Assembly: GCA_937935995.1 (NCBI GenBank)
Contig: CALGXF010000039.1
Span: 1-60,026 of the forward strand
DNA: 60,026 nt
Direction of reading: 5' to 3'
From: an uncultured Alphaproteobacteria bacterium
GTDB taxonomy: Bacteria; Pseudomonadota; Alphaproteobacteria; CAAHEQ01; UBA3637
Of the stretch, positions 42,261 to 51,586 are shown in pieces. Positions within the stretch are counted from its first letter, which is position 1. Each line of letters opens with the position of its first letter. The translations under genes and the position numbers were made by a program. The notes under the pieces are model-generated. The model had not been told where the DNA came from. It made no database searches and saw only the letters and a program-made list of their open reading frames with translations.

Positions 42261-43223
42261 TTACGGCAGAGGAACTTCTTGCAACAACATGTCAATAAAC
42301 ATATCCGGCGTAATTCCTTGAGCTTCCGCTTCATAAGTTAAGATGATGCGATGACGCAAAACATCATGAATAATCGCATGAATATGATCCGGCGTTACAT
42401 AATCTTTTCCGCGCAGCCAAGCACAAGCCCGTGAACAAACATCCAATGCAAGCGTTCCGCGCGGGCTGGCGCCGTATTCAACAAAATTCTTTAATTTTTC
42501 GCTGTACGCGCTCGGATTGCGTGTTGCCATAACAAACTGAACGATATATTCTTCAAGTTCCGGTGATAAATGCACGGTTTGAACTTCATCTTTTGCCTGA
42601 CGAACCTGTTTTTGCGTGATTTTTTCCAAAATAGGCCGCTCTCCCATGCGCGCTTCGCTGCGTACAAGCCTTAAAATTTTCCGTTCCGATTCTATATCCG
42701 GGTGACCAATGGTGACAAACATCAAAAAGCGGTCTAATTGAGCTTCCGGCAAAGCATACGTCCCTTCATGTTCAATCGGGTTTTGAGTGGCCATAACCAT
42801 GAACAGTTCCGGTAACATGTACGTCGTCGCCCCGACCGTTACTTGACGTTCTGCCATACCTTCCAGCAAAGCAGATTGAACTTTTGCCGGCGCGCGGTTA
42901 ATTTCATCTGCCAAAATCAAATTATGAAAAATAGGCCCTTTTTGGAAAACAAACATTCCGGTTTCCGGGCGGTAAATGTCAGACCCCGTAATATCAGCCG
43001 GCAACAAATCCGGCGTAAATTGAATTCGGTGCGAATCGCATTCAATTGCAGAGGCTAACTTTTTAATCGCCTTGGTTTTCGCCAACCCGGGCGCGCCTTG
43101 AACAATCAAATGGCCATTGCCCAACAAAGTAATTAACATCCGCTCGATTAGCCGTTCTTGGCCGATAATCTCATCATTTAAATAAGCCCGTAATTTCGCA
43201 AAACTTTGTTGAGTATCCGACAT
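42261..43223 (-). CDS. moxR: MoxR family AAA+ ATPase
   Basis: A 320-residue AAA+ chaperone-like ATPase. Walker A-like loop VQGAPGLAKTKAIK, Walker B LILADEINRAPAKVQSALL, sensor 1 MATQNPIEHEGTYALPEAQLDRF and the C-terminal lid (GASPRGTLALDVCSRA) are all typical. MoxR proteins assist maturation or metal insertion of partner complexes. An AAGGGGAA site points to the ATG at 43223. It heads a four-gene operon. Confidence 0.95.
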   Translation of the reverse strand: MSDTQQSFAKLRAYLNDEIIGQERLIERMLITLLGNGHLIVQGAPGLAKTKAIKKLASAIECDSHRIQFTPDLLPADITGSDIYRPETGMFVFQKGPIFHNLILADEINRAPAKVQSALLEGMAERQVTVGATTYMLPELFMVMATQNPIEHEGTYALPEAQLDRFLMFVTIGHPDIESERKILRLVRSEARMGERPILEKITQKQVRQAKDEVQTVHLSPELEEYIVQFVMATRNPSAYSEKLKNFVEYGASPRGTLALDVCSRACAWLRGKDYVTPDHIHAIIHDVLRHRIILTYEAEAQGITPDMFIDMLLQEVPLP

Positions 43224-43296
43224 TTTCTGTTCCCCTTGTGTAAAAAAACTATACATTTTTAAAAAGTAATATAGAATAAAAAAAGGAAGAATGCAA

Positions 43297-44064
43297 ATGA
43301 GTAACGTTATTTTAACGCCTTATCGCCTCTTTTTTATTGACCAGACGGATATTTTATTCGCGCTGATGAAAGACGGTCGTCTTTCAAGAGTTAAAAAAGT
43401 TGATTCATTTGCAAATGCTTCGGCTGATTTTCAACATTTGACGGGCGTTCGATTCGACGGAGAAAACACACATGTTACTTCCGTTTCTTTAGATTTTGAT
43501 TCTCTTCCGACGGAATTGGCTCCGTTTTTCGGGTACGCCTATTACCCGACATTGAACAAAGAATCGTCTTTGCTTTCGCTCATTCGTGCGGATTTGTTAA
43601 GCCCGCGACCTTTCGGTGTTATGATTATTTACAAAAAGCTGCGAAAAAAATGGAAACCGATATTGGAACGAAAATCTTTCATGAAACGTCCGATTTGGAG
43701 CAAATTTACCGATTCGCTGTTCTTCGTTAATATTTTTCAACAACTCGTCAAAATAACGCCAAGCGGTGAAGAAGAAATCATTGCGCACAATGTCGTTGAT
43801 TTTGCTTTATCTCCGCTTCAAACGGAAGCAGCTTGCTGGGACGGAAAATTTATGCACATTATCTCGGTTTTAGATAAAACGGAAAGCGATTGTTTTCCGG
43901 CATCCGCACTCAATACGTTCACATATTCGGGTGACGGTCAGTCACTTTATTTCAGCGTAACATTGGAAGGCAAAAATAATATTTATTGCATTGATAAAGC
44001 CAGCAAAAAGACGCTGCTTTTATTGCAAACGCCAAACGTTATTCCCTTTATTTTTACGCCATAA
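43297..44064 (+). CDS. Hypothetical protein, beta-rich
   Basis: I do not recognise this 255-residue protein. It has no signal peptide or membrane helix. The C-terminal half has short strand-turn repeats (FTYSGDGQSLYFSVTLEGKNNIYCID) that recall beta-propeller blades, as in WD40/TolB-like C-terminal parts. It is divergent from moxR. The ATG at 43297 has AAGGAAGA eight bases upstream; an earlier ATG at 43291 is too close to that site. Confidence 0.75.
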   Translation: MSNVILTPYRLFFIDQTDILFALMKDGRLSRVKKVDSFANASADFQHLTGVRFDGENTHVTSVSLDFDSLPTELAPFFGYAYYPTLNKESSLLSLIRADLLSPRPFGVMIIYKKLRKKWKPILERKSFMKRPIWSKFTDSLFFVNIFQQLVKITPSGEEEIIAHNVVDFALSPLQTEAACWDGKFMHIISVLDKTESDCFPASALNTFTYSGDGQSLYFSVTLEGKNNIYCIDKASKKTLLLLQTPNVIPFIFTP

Positions 44065-44090
44065 CGCGGCATAAAAAGAATTCTTTTCTT

Positions 44091-44270
44091 TTATTTTCCA
44101 GCTTCAATTTCCTGAATTTCTTCTTTAATTTTCAGCTTTTGCTTTTTCAGTTCTTGAATGATGGCATCATTCGGAGCCGGACGTGCATTTTCTTCTTCAA
44201 TCTGCACATCAAGGGCTTTGTGTTTATCTTTCAAAGCTTGTAAGTGTTTTTCCATTTTTTCTGTATTCAT
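44091..44270 (-). CDS. YdcH-like small protein (DUF465)
   Basis: A 59-residue, highly charged helical protein: MNTEKMEKHLQALKDKHKAL at the N-terminus, then APNDAIIQELKKQKLKIKEE. The pattern of two antiparallel helices with LK.kHkaLd and LKkqKL.lKdei is that of DUF465/YdcH proteins, common in Alphaproteobacteria. An AGAGGGAG site lies seven bases upstream of the ATG. Function unknown. Confidence 0.85.
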   Translation of the reverse strand: MNTEKMEKHLQALKDKHKALDVQIEEENARPAPNDAIIQELKKQKLKIKEEIQEIEAGK

Positions 44271-44345
44271 TTGACGACTCCCTCTTTATTGTTAAACCCA
44301 TTTAATTAGTATAAGTGACTTTCTTTTAAAATGCAAGATATGTTC

Positions 44346-45440
44346 TTACTCACCGACATACATACCGAGCCCTCTGGCAACTTGAACCATCGCTCCGTTC
44401 GGATCAACCGGCGTATGCGCAATTTTCAAAACATCTTTCAAATCCATGTCCGAAATGCGTCCTTTTTGGCAAACAACCATCCGATTAGTTTGGCCTTTTT
44501 CCAACAATTCAATCGCATGCACCGCAAAAGCAGAAGCCAACAACCGGTCTTGCGCCATCGGCGTCCCGCCACGTTGAACATGCCCTAAAATATTCGCTCT
44601 GACATTGAACTTGTCCGGTTCTTGACTTAACCGTTCCGTAAAGTAATTCGCAACACCGGCAAATGTCCGACCATTGGCAGCATAGAAATGCTTTCCTTCC
44701 GGCGTTTTGATGCCTTCAGCAACCACCATCAGCGTATGACTGCGGCCGCTGGCACGAATTTCACGCAACTTTTTCACAACGCCTTCGTATGTGTACGGAA
44801 TTTCCGGAATTAAACAAATATCCGCCATCCCGGCAATGGCTCCTTCCAAAGCCAAATGCCCGGCACCGCGTCCCATTACTTCCACAATCATAATCCGTTG
44901 ATGCGAATTTGCCGTCGTATCCAACCGGTCTAACGCTTCCATAACAATATTTCTGGCCGTCGCAAATCCGATAGCGCTTTCCGTTGCCGGCGCGTCGTTA
45001 TCAATTGTTTTGGGAATACCGACCATGGCAATACCGGCTTGTTGACAGAACTTGCTGACAATCGCCATAGATCCGTCACCGCCGATGACAACCAAAGCGT
45101 CTAATCCCAATTCTTTAACACCGTCACGGAAACGTTCCACCAATTGTTCATCTGTTAACTCTTCAACAGACCCGTCAGCCGTAATTTGTTGATTCGGATT
45201 GCCGGAGTTGTTCGTCCCGAGCATCGTCCCGCCCAAGCGCGCATACGGAAAATCGAAATCTGCATATGTAAATTGCTTGTAACGCATCGGCCGCGCAAAC
45301 AACCCGTCCGTTGCATTATAAATACCAAAAACATCCCAACCGCGACTCAAAGCAGAACAAGCCACCGCCCGAATAGCCGTATTTAAACCAGAGCAGTCGC
45401 CACCGCTTGTTAACACACCGATTCTTTTTTTATCCGACAT
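44346..45440 (-). CDS. pfkA: 6-phosphofructokinase (group III-like, ATP or PPi dependent)
   Basis: A 364-residue phosphofructokinase of glycolysis. N-terminal GVLTSGGDCSGLNTAIRA is the family signature. The phosphoryl-donor loop reads GGDGSM, which in this family favours ATP, while the catalytic PKTIDND carries the Lys typical of PPi-dependent and group III enzymes. GRGAGHLALEGAIA is near residue 190 and GHVQRGGTPMAQDR later. The combination GGDG plus PKTIDND fits group III ATP-PFK. The second ATG (45440) fits the AAGAGGA site. It follows topA on the same strand, 83 bases away. Confidence 0.93.
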   Translation of the reverse strand: MSDKKRIGVLTSGGDCSGLNTAIRAVACSALSRGWDVFGIYNATDGLFARPMRYKQFTYADFDFPYARLGGTMLGTNNSGNPNQQITADGSVEELTDEQLVERFRDGVKELGLDALVVIGGDGSMAIVSKFCQQAGIAMVGIPKTIDNDAPATESAIGFATARNIVMEALDRLDTTANSHQRIMIVEVMGRGAGHLALEGAIAGMADICLIPEIPYTYEGVVKKLREIRASGRSHTLMVVAEGIKTPEGKHFYAANGRTFAGVANYFTERLSQEPDKFNVRANILGHVQRGGTPMAQDRLLASAFAVHAIELLEKGQTNRMVVCQKGRISDMDLKDVLKIAHTPVDPNGAMVQVARGLGMYVGE

Positions 45441-45523
45441 TTTCATCCTCTTTGTCTAATTATGTAAATGACAGGGTTATACCTGTTTTTTTTTCGTTTG
45501 GCTAGCAAAAAATGCAAAACCGT

Positions 45524-48001
45524 TTACTTTTTTGAAGCACCTTGCACGATTTTCATTGCCTCTTCAAAAGTCGGCTTTGTTTTACCATCTTTAAAGGCTT
45601 TTGGCAGAGCAATATTTTTCTTGCCCCATTTTAAATAAGGTCCGTATCGGCCGATTAAATAACCGATTTTTTCGCCTTCATATTCGCCAAGTTCTAAAAC
45701 TTCCGATTTAACTTTGCCGTTTGACAACAAAGCCAAAGCACGCGGCAAATCAATGGTTAAAACATCATCCGAAGGTGCCAAAGACTGAAAAGTTTTGCCC
45801 CGTTTGACATACGGCCCGAATCGGCCGATAGACGCTTCAATCACTTCGTTTGTTTCAGGATCCGTTCCCAATAAACGCGGCAAAGTCAATAACCCCATCG
45901 CTTGTTCCAGTGTCACCGTTTGCGGATCCATTGATTTGGGAACGGAAATCCGTTTTGCTTCTTTGCCCTCACCCAGTTGAACATACCAACCGTAGGGACC
46001 TTTTTTAACACAAACGGCGTGTCCAGCCGCATCTTGTCCGACGGAACGTGTCTCCGGTAAAGTCTCCGGCTCATCCGATGTAACTTCCTCCTCTTGCCCC
46101 GCAGACTTGGCGAACGGACGCGTGTATTTGCATTCCGGATAATTCGAACATCCGATAAAGGCACCGAATCGACCCACCTTTAAAGATAAAGTCCCCGTAT
46201 GACATTCTGGACAAACACGGCTTTCCGGTGTAGGGAATAAATGCTGCTCCATCGCGGCATCGACCTTTTCCAGCACATCCGCCGTTCGACACGGTGACAC
46301 TTCTTGCACCGTCTCGTTAAAGCTTTTCCAAAACGCAGCCAATACTTTTTTCCATTGCTCGGCACCCGACGTAATATCATCCAGTTGGTTTTCCAAATTA
46401 GCCGTAAAGTCATACTGAACATATTGATTAAAGAAGTTTTCCAAAAAAGCCGTTACAACGCGGCCGCGATCTTCCGGAATAAACCGCTTTTTATCCAAAC
46501 GAACATAATTGCGTTCCTGCAAAACCGACAAAATCGATGCGTACGTTGACGGGCGACCAATGCCGAGCTCTTCCATTTTCTTGACCAAGCTGGCTTCCGA
46601 ATAGCGCGGCGGCGGTTCCGTAAAGTGTTGATCAGCCATCACGTCCAGCAACGCCAAAGCATCACCGGTTTTCATCGGCGGCAGAACAGCACTGTCTTCT
46701 TCTTTATCATCATCCACGTCTTCTTTATAAACTTTAATGAAACCCGCAAAAGCAATTGTCTGACCGGTTGCATGTAACATTAAAGAGCCGTCATTTGAAG
46801 GAATGTCTACGGAAACTTTATCCAATAAAGCGCTTTCCATCTGGCAAGCCAACGCCCGCTTCCAAATCAACTCATAAAGCTTTAAATGGTCTTTGTCTAA
46901 AAACTTTGCCATTTGTTCCGGCGTTCGATTAATATTCGTCGGTCGGATAGCTTCATGCGCTTCTTGAGCATTTTTAACTTTGTTTTTATAATAACGCGGA
47001 TGTGCCGGTAAATACGCTTGGCCGTATTCTTTTTCAATAAAAGCCCTCATCGCGGCAATCGCTTCTTCCGCCAAAGCAACCCCGTCCGTACGCATATAGG
47101 TAATTAACCCGGCCGTTTCCCCGCCGATATCAATCCCTTCATAAAGTTCTTGAGCCGTTTTCATCGTCTTTTTGGCAGAGAAACCCAGTTTCCGAGAAGC
47201 TTCCTGTTGTAAAGTCGATGTTGTAAAAGCCGGCGCCGGATTGCGCTTGACCTGTTTCTTTTCAATCGAACCGACCGAATAAGCAGCCCCCTGCACCCGC
47301 GCTTTAATGGCCAAAGCACTTTTTTCATCACCATAGGCGAACTTATCAAGCTTTTTACCGTCCACATGTGTCAATGCCGCTTTAAAATCAGCCTTTTCTC
47401 CCGTTTCCAACAAAGCACCGATTGTCCAATATTCCTGTGCTTTAAAAGCTTCAATCTCTTTTTCCCGATCACAAATCAATCGCAAAGCAACAGATTGAAC
47501 ACGGCCGGCCGACTTACTGCCCGGCAATTTACGCCATAAAACGGGTGACAACGTAAACCCGACCAAATAATCAAGCGCTCGACGAGCCAAATACGCGTCA
47601 ACCAAATTCATATCAATTTCACGCGGATTTTTAATCGCTTCCGTCACGGCAGACTTTGTAATTTCATTAAAAACAACACGCTTGACGGGCACTTTTAACT
47701 TTTTGCGCCGATTTAATTCTTGAACAATGTGCCATGCAATTGCTTCCCCTTCACGATCCGGGTCAGATGCCAAATAAACTTCATCCGCCTTTGAAAGCGC
47801 TGCAATAATGTCCTTTAAATGTTTTTCGCCTTTTGAATCAACGCTCCAAGACATTTCAAAATCTTTATCCGGCAACACAGAACCATCTTTTGCCGGTAAA
47901 TCCCTGACATGCCCGAAACTGGCAATAACTTTATAATCCGATCCCAAATATTTATTAATCGTTTTGGCTTTTGCCGGTGATTCAACAATAACTAACTTCA
48001 T
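45524..48001 (-). CDS. topA: DNA topoisomerase I
   Basis: TopA relaxes negative supercoils. The 825-residue protein has the TOPRIM domain at residues 1-140 (VESPAKAKTINKYLG, and the DxDxE as ASDPDREGEAIAWH), the active-site Tyr in LITYMRTDGVALAEEA, and a C-terminal zinc ribbon (CPECHTGTLSLKVGRFGAFIGCSNYPECKYT near 605). After it come repeated TopA_C_like units with GRFGPYVKRG and GRYGPYLKWG. The last residues are Lys-rich. It is coupled to dprA three bases upstream. Confidence 0.97.
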   Translation of the reverse strand: MKLVIVESPAKAKTINKYLGSDYKVIASFGHVRDLPAKDGSVLPDKDFEMSWSVDSKGEKHLKDIIAALSKADEVYLASDPDREGEAIAWHIVQELNRRKKLKVPVKRVVFNEITKSAVTEAIKNPREIDMNLVDAYLARRALDYLVGFTLSPVLWRKLPGSKSAGRVQSVALRLICDREKEIEAFKAQEYWTIGALLETGEKADFKAALTHVDGKKLDKFAYGDEKSALAIKARVQGAAYSVGSIEKKQVKRNPAPAFTTSTLQQEASRKLGFSAKKTMKTAQELYEGIDIGGETAGLITYMRTDGVALAEEAIAAMRAFIEKEYGQAYLPAHPRYYKNKVKNAQEAHEAIRPTNINRTPEQMAKFLDKDHLKLYELIWKRALACQMESALLDKVSVDIPSNDGSLMLHATGQTIAFAGFIKVYKEDVDDDKEEDSAVLPPMKTGDALALLDVMADQHFTEPPPRYSEASLVKKMEELGIGRPSTYASILSVLQERNYVRLDKKRFIPEDRGRVVTAFLENFFNQYVQYDFTANLENQLDDITSGAEQWKKVLAAFWKSFNETVQEVSPCRTADVLEKVDAAMEQHLFPTPESRVCPECHTGTLSLKVGRFGAFIGCSNYPECKYTRPFAKSAGQEEEVTSDEPETLPETRSVGQDAAGHAVCVKKGPYGWYVQLGEGKEAKRISVPKSMDPQTVTLEQAMGLLTLPRLLGTDPETNEVIEASIGRFGPYVKRGKTFQSLAPSDDVLTIDLPRALALLSNGKVKSEVLELGEYEGEKIGYLIGRYGPYLKWGKKNIALPKAFKDGKTKPTFEEAMKIVQGASKK

Positions 48002-48004
48002 CTT

Positions 48005-49144
48005 TTATCCTAACATCGAATCTGCAATCAGCGAAACGCGATTTCCCGGGAACCGTTCGATACGGCCAGCTAATTCCAACTCGACCAATACAACATTGAC
48101 CACTGATGCTGATAAATGACACTCTCTGATGAGTTCGTCAACAAAAATCGTTTCAGGACTTAAATTTCTTAAAATCAATCCGCGCGCATCCGTCACATCC
48201 GAAACTTCCGGATTGACCATAGACGTATCTATTTTCCACTGGTACAAATCCGACATATCCGATACTTTAATCGAATCCAATACATCTGTGATGTCTTTTG
48301 CGTCTTCAACCAGTTTAGCCCCCCGCTTCAACAAAGAATTCGGCCCGCGGCTTCTGGGATCTAAAGGACATCCCGGCACGGCGAATACCTGTCTTTTTTG
48401 TTCTTTTGCCAATTCAGCCGAAATCAAAGACCCGGATTTTTCATTTGCCTCGATAACAACCAATCCGCTGGCCAAACCCGAAATAATCCGATTGCGTCGC
48501 GGAAAATTTCCCGGAAACGGTTGAGAACCGAGTGCAAATTCAGAAACAATCACGCCGCGTTCGGCAATTTTTTCATGTAAGGCTTTATTTTCCGCCGGAT
48601 AAACCACATCCACGCCCGTTCCGACGACAGCAACCGTCCCGCCGCTGTTCGTATTCGCCAAAGCACCTTCATGCGCAGCCGTATCAATCCCGCGCGCCAA
48701 CCCGGACACAATAACATAATCCGATCGGCATAAATCAAAAGCCAGCTTACGCGCCATATTTTTCCCGTTTAACGACGCGTTACGCGTTCCAACCATGGCA
48801 ACGCTCTTTTTATTCAGCAAAGAATGGTATCCTAAAACGGAAATAATCGGCGGCGCATCTTCAACCAAACGCAGCAATTCCGGGTAATCCGGTTCACAAA
48901 AGGCAATCATTTTACCGCCGAGAGCTTCGGTTTTTTCTATTTCTTGTTGAGCAGCACTTTTAGAACAAACACTGATTTCTTTTTTACGACCGCCGCGTTT
49001 GGCAAATTCCGAAATATGGCGCAACGCTTCGGTCGGCGTTTCATAATAATCAATCAGATTTCTGAATGTAATCGGCCCCACATTTTCCGAACGGTACAGC
49101 CGCAGCCAATCTTTTTTTTCTTCAGGAGATAATTCTTGTAACAT
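48005..49144 (-). CDS. dprA: DNA-processing protein DprA
   Basis: DprA binds incoming single-stranded DNA and loads RecA in natural transformation. The 379-residue protein has the Rossmann-like core VAMVGTRNASLNG near residue 112, VSGLARGIDTAAHEGAL near 143, FPGNFPRRNRIISGLASG near 209 and GSLISAELAKEQKRQVFAVPG. A C-terminal winged helix (DLSPETIFVDELIRE-like) follows. It lies between plsY and topA, the usual alphaproteobacterial order. The window also has an exported PLD nuclease, but no com gene. Confidence 0.96.
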   Translation of the reverse strand: MLQELSPEEKKDWLRLYRSENVGPITFRNLIDYYETPTEALRHISEFAKRGGRKKEISVCSKSAAQQEIEKTEALGGKMIAFCEPDYPELLRLVEDAPPIISVLGYHSLLNKKSVAMVGTRNASLNGKNMARKLAFDLCRSDYVIVSGLARGIDTAAHEGALANTNSGGTVAVVGTGVDVVYPAENKALHEKIAERGVIVSEFALGSQPFPGNFPRRNRIISGLASGLVVIEANEKSGSLISAELAKEQKRQVFAVPGCPLDPRSRGPNSLLKRGAKLVEDAKDITDVLDSIKVSDMSDLYQWKIDTSMVNPEVSDVTDARGLILRNLSPETIFVDELIRECHLSASVVNVVLVELELAGRIERFPGNRVSLIADSMLG

Positions 49145-49146
49145 TT

Positions 49147-49746
49147 TTATTCCTTTTTCATTTTAATTTGAGTTTCCGTTCCGTTCAACAAACGCAAGAT
49201 ATTGGCTTTGTGCCGGATAAACGAGAGAAGTGCCAAAAAAGCATAAAACAAAGCATACACACGCGCATCATGCCCGCCGAGAACCCATGCATAAATCGGA
49301 GAAAACGCCAAAGCGGTCAAAGCCGACAAAGAAGAATATCTGAACAAAACGGCGACAAGTAACCATGTCAAGCAAGCCAACACGCCGACCAACGGATTGG
49401 TTGCCAGCATCATTCCCAAAGTAGATGCGACGCCTTTTCCGCCTTTAAACTTTAACCAAATCGGGAAATTATGCCCGATAACGCCAGCCGTACCGGCAAC
49501 CAGTCCGGCAATCGGATTGCCGAAAAGCGCTTGTGCTATCAGAGCCGCAACACCGGCTTTGCTGACATCACAAATCAATGTCAAAAGCGCTAAATCTTTT
49601 CGCCCCGTTCGCAACACGTTCGTTGCACCGATATTGCCTGATCCGATTTTGCGGATATCCCCCATCCCCGCCAAACGCGTTATAACCAACCCGAACGGAA
49701 CTGAACCCAAGAAATAACCGATAACGGCAGAAATCAGATAAATCAT
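49147..49746 (-). CDS. plsY: Acyl-phosphate glycerol-3-phosphate acyltransferase
   Basis: PlsY makes lysophosphatidic acid from acyl-phosphate and glycerol-3-phosphate. The 199-residue membrane protein has the three motifs: IGYFLGSVPFGLVITR, GSGNIGATNVLRTG (motif 1 region) and KFKGGKGVASTLGMML, then GVIGHNFPIWL. Six helices are likely. AAGGAGG precedes the ATG. It heads the plsY-dprA-topA operon. Confidence 0.96.
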   Translation of the reverse strand: MIYLISAVIGYFLGSVPFGLVITRLAGMGDIRKIGSGNIGATNVLRTGRKDLALLTLICDVSKAGVAALIAQALFGNPIAGLVAGTAGVIGHNFPIWLKFKGGKGVASTLGMMLATNPLVGVLACLTWLLVAVLFRYSSLSALTALAFSPIYAWVLGGHDARVYALFYAFLALLSFIRHKANILRLLNGTETQIKMKKE

Positions 49747-49906
49747 GTCATCCTCCTTTGATGGAAATACATGTGTAATGCCTTTCTTTTACATGAAAGA
49801 AAGTGATTTGGCAAGTCTTGATTATGTTTTTTAGCACATTTTAAAAAGACAACGCTTTACAATCCATGTACGGTGTGCCAATATAAATTCCGTAAGGGAG
49901 ATGCAC

Positions 49907-50623
49907 ATGACACAAGAAAAAACCAAAAAATCACGGAGTTTGAAAACTTATTTTTTAACGGGCATCCTTGTTTCGGCACCGTTAGCGATTACGATTTATC
50001 TGGCCGTCGAACTCATTAACTTTATTGATAAAAAAGTCACCGGTTTGATTCCGGCCGAATATAATCCGGAAAATTATCTGCCTTATGGCATTCCGGGGCT
50101 CGGATTGGTTATTTTACTGGTGGCTTTGGTTTTAATCGGTATGGTAGCATCAGGCTTCATCGGCAATGCATTAATCAAAATAATGAATAAGCTGATTGCC
50201 AAAATGCCCGTTGTTTCAGGGATTTACAGCGCTTTGCGCAAAATCTTGGAAACCGTTATGGGTGGCGGCCAAACATCCGCTTTCCGGCAAGCTGTTTTGG
50301 TTCAATATCCGCGTAAAGATTTATGGACGATTGCTTTCATCACGGGAGAAGTTTATTCCGGCATTCAGAAAAATGTAAAAAAAGAGCTGGTCAGCATTTA
50401 TGTGCCGACGACACCGAACCCGACGTCCGGCTTTTTGATTTTCGTTCCGAAAAAAGACATCATTCCGCTGAAATTACGTGTTGATGACGCATGGAAAATC
50501 ATTATTTCCACCGGCATCGTCACACCGGATTCGCCGCAAACGCAACAAGCCATCATGGATGAAGCCATTCAATCCGCTAAACAGGATTTAACGCGGCCTT
50601 CCGTTGATGAAGACGAAAATTAA
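49907..50623 (+). CDS. DUF502 family membrane protein
   Basis: A 238-residue protein with two membrane helices (about 14-38 and 62-90). The family motifs are FLTGILVSAPLAITIYLA, GIPGLGLVILLVALVLIG, and MPVVSGIYSALRKILETV, then VYVPTTPNPTSGFLIFVPK. DUF502 is widespread in Proteobacteria and plants (LCV-like), with unclear function. I use the ATG at 49907, because the earlier ATG (49901) abuts the AGGGAG site. Its stop shares TTAA with the convergent ELM1 gene. Confidence 0.92.
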   Translation: MTQEKTKKSRSLKTYFLTGILVSAPLAITIYLAVELINFIDKKVTGLIPAEYNPENYLPYGIPGLGLVILLVALVLIGMVASGFIGNALIKIMNKLIAKMPVVSGIYSALRKILETVMGGGQTSAFRQAVLVQYPRKDLWTIAFITGEVYSGIQKNVKKELVSIYVPTTPNPTSGFLIFVPKKDIIPLKLRVDDAWKIIISTGIVTPDSPQTQQAIMDEAIQSAKQDLTRPSVDEDEN

Positions 50624-51585
50624 GCGTCATTTATTCCCAAAATAGATTTAATTTTTTGAGCCACATCTTCGGCGGCATTTAAAGAGCCGCCAAACGCAAT
50701 TTGCCCGGATCCCAAAGCTGTCGCATACCCCGAACGATATAATTGTTCATGGAAACGCATGTGCTTCTTGCCCATTGTCCCGTCGGGTGCAAAAATATAA
50801 ACCGGAACGCCGCTGGCACAGCTTTCCGAACACATCGACATCGAATCGCCCGTCACGACAATCTGCCCGCCCCATGCCAGCAAACCGAAATACGGATTTT
50901 CGCCGCTGTCTCCGAATTGATAAAAATATGTCGTTTCTTTCGGAAAAGCGTTTTTCAACACCTGAACAACATCAGCCGGCGTCCGACGAGAAGTCGTTAC
51001 TAAGATAGAACCCGGATTCAAAGCCAATACATGTGCAGCCAAATTTTGCGCCATTTCAACGGTAAAAGGGGCTCTTTTCGTTGCACCGCCGACAATGACG
51101 GACAAGCGCGGTTCCGGATATTTTTGAAATATTTCGCGCCATTTTTCCTGCTCTTGAGCCAATTTTTCTTTTGTTACCCGATGCGGAGCGCCCAATGTAC
51201 GCATCACATTTTCCGCAGTCCCTTTATAATCATCGTGCATCGGAATAACAACAAGGTCAGCCTCTTTAAACCCGGCCGCTCCCGGATTCATCAGCTGAAC
51301 AATTTTTGTTTCTCCGCCCGACATTTTCTTAATAAAGCGTGCAATCGGAAAAACACGTCGCCCGGCACCGATAACCAACCGAGGATATGGCGGCTTTAAT
51401 TGTTCTTTTGTTTGCGGCGTCACCCCGATTAAGCTGGCTCCCTGAAGCCAATTTGGCAAAGCGGCCCATCCGGAATAAACAATCTTTTTTTGTTCAAAAG
51501 GCAGCCCCAACTGTTCCGCGACTCCCAACAATTGATTTACATTACCGGCGCGATCATCCGCCAGCAGCCAAATTCCGTTTGTCAT
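50620..51585 (-). CDS. ELM1/GtrOC1-family putative nucleoside-diphosphate-sugar epimerase-like protein
   Basis: The 321-residue protein belongs to the mitochondrial fission ELM1 family (DUF1022). Typical sequences are WLLADDRAGNVNQLLGVAE at the start, PRLVIGAGRRVFPIARFIKK, and QIVVTGDSMSMCSESCASGVPVYIF near the end. It has a GT-B glycosyltransferase-like fold; the bacterial function is unknown but envelope glycosylation is often suggested. The ATG at 51585 follows AAGGA; the longer frame to 51651 overlaps the next gene. It follows the deaminase gene by one base. Confidence 0.88.
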   Translation of the reverse strand: MTNGIWLLADDRAGNVNQLLGVAEQLGLPFEQKKIVYSGWAALPNWLQGASLIGVTPQTKEQLKPPYPRLVIGAGRRVFPIARFIKKMSGGETKIVQLMNPGAAGFKEADLVVIPMHDDYKGTAENVMRTLGAPHRVTKEKLAQEQEKWREIFQKYPEPRLSVIVGGATKRAPFTVEMAQNLAAHVLALNPGSILVTTSRRTPADVVQVLKNAFPKETTYFYQFGDSGENPYFGLLAWGGQIVVTGDSMSMCSESCASGVPVYIFAPDGTMGKKHMRFHEQLYRSGYATALGSGQIAFGGSLNAAEDVAQKIKSILGINDA

Positions 51586-51586
51586 G

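Noticed and set aside
45471..45490. Terminator between topA and pfkA
   Set aside because: The ACAGG/CCTGT hairpin has its T-run on the plus strand, where no gene ends; on the coding strand it lacks a T-run.
48129..48524. 131-codon frame antisense to dprA
   Set aside because: dprA motifs are unambiguous on the other strand and the frame has no start signal.
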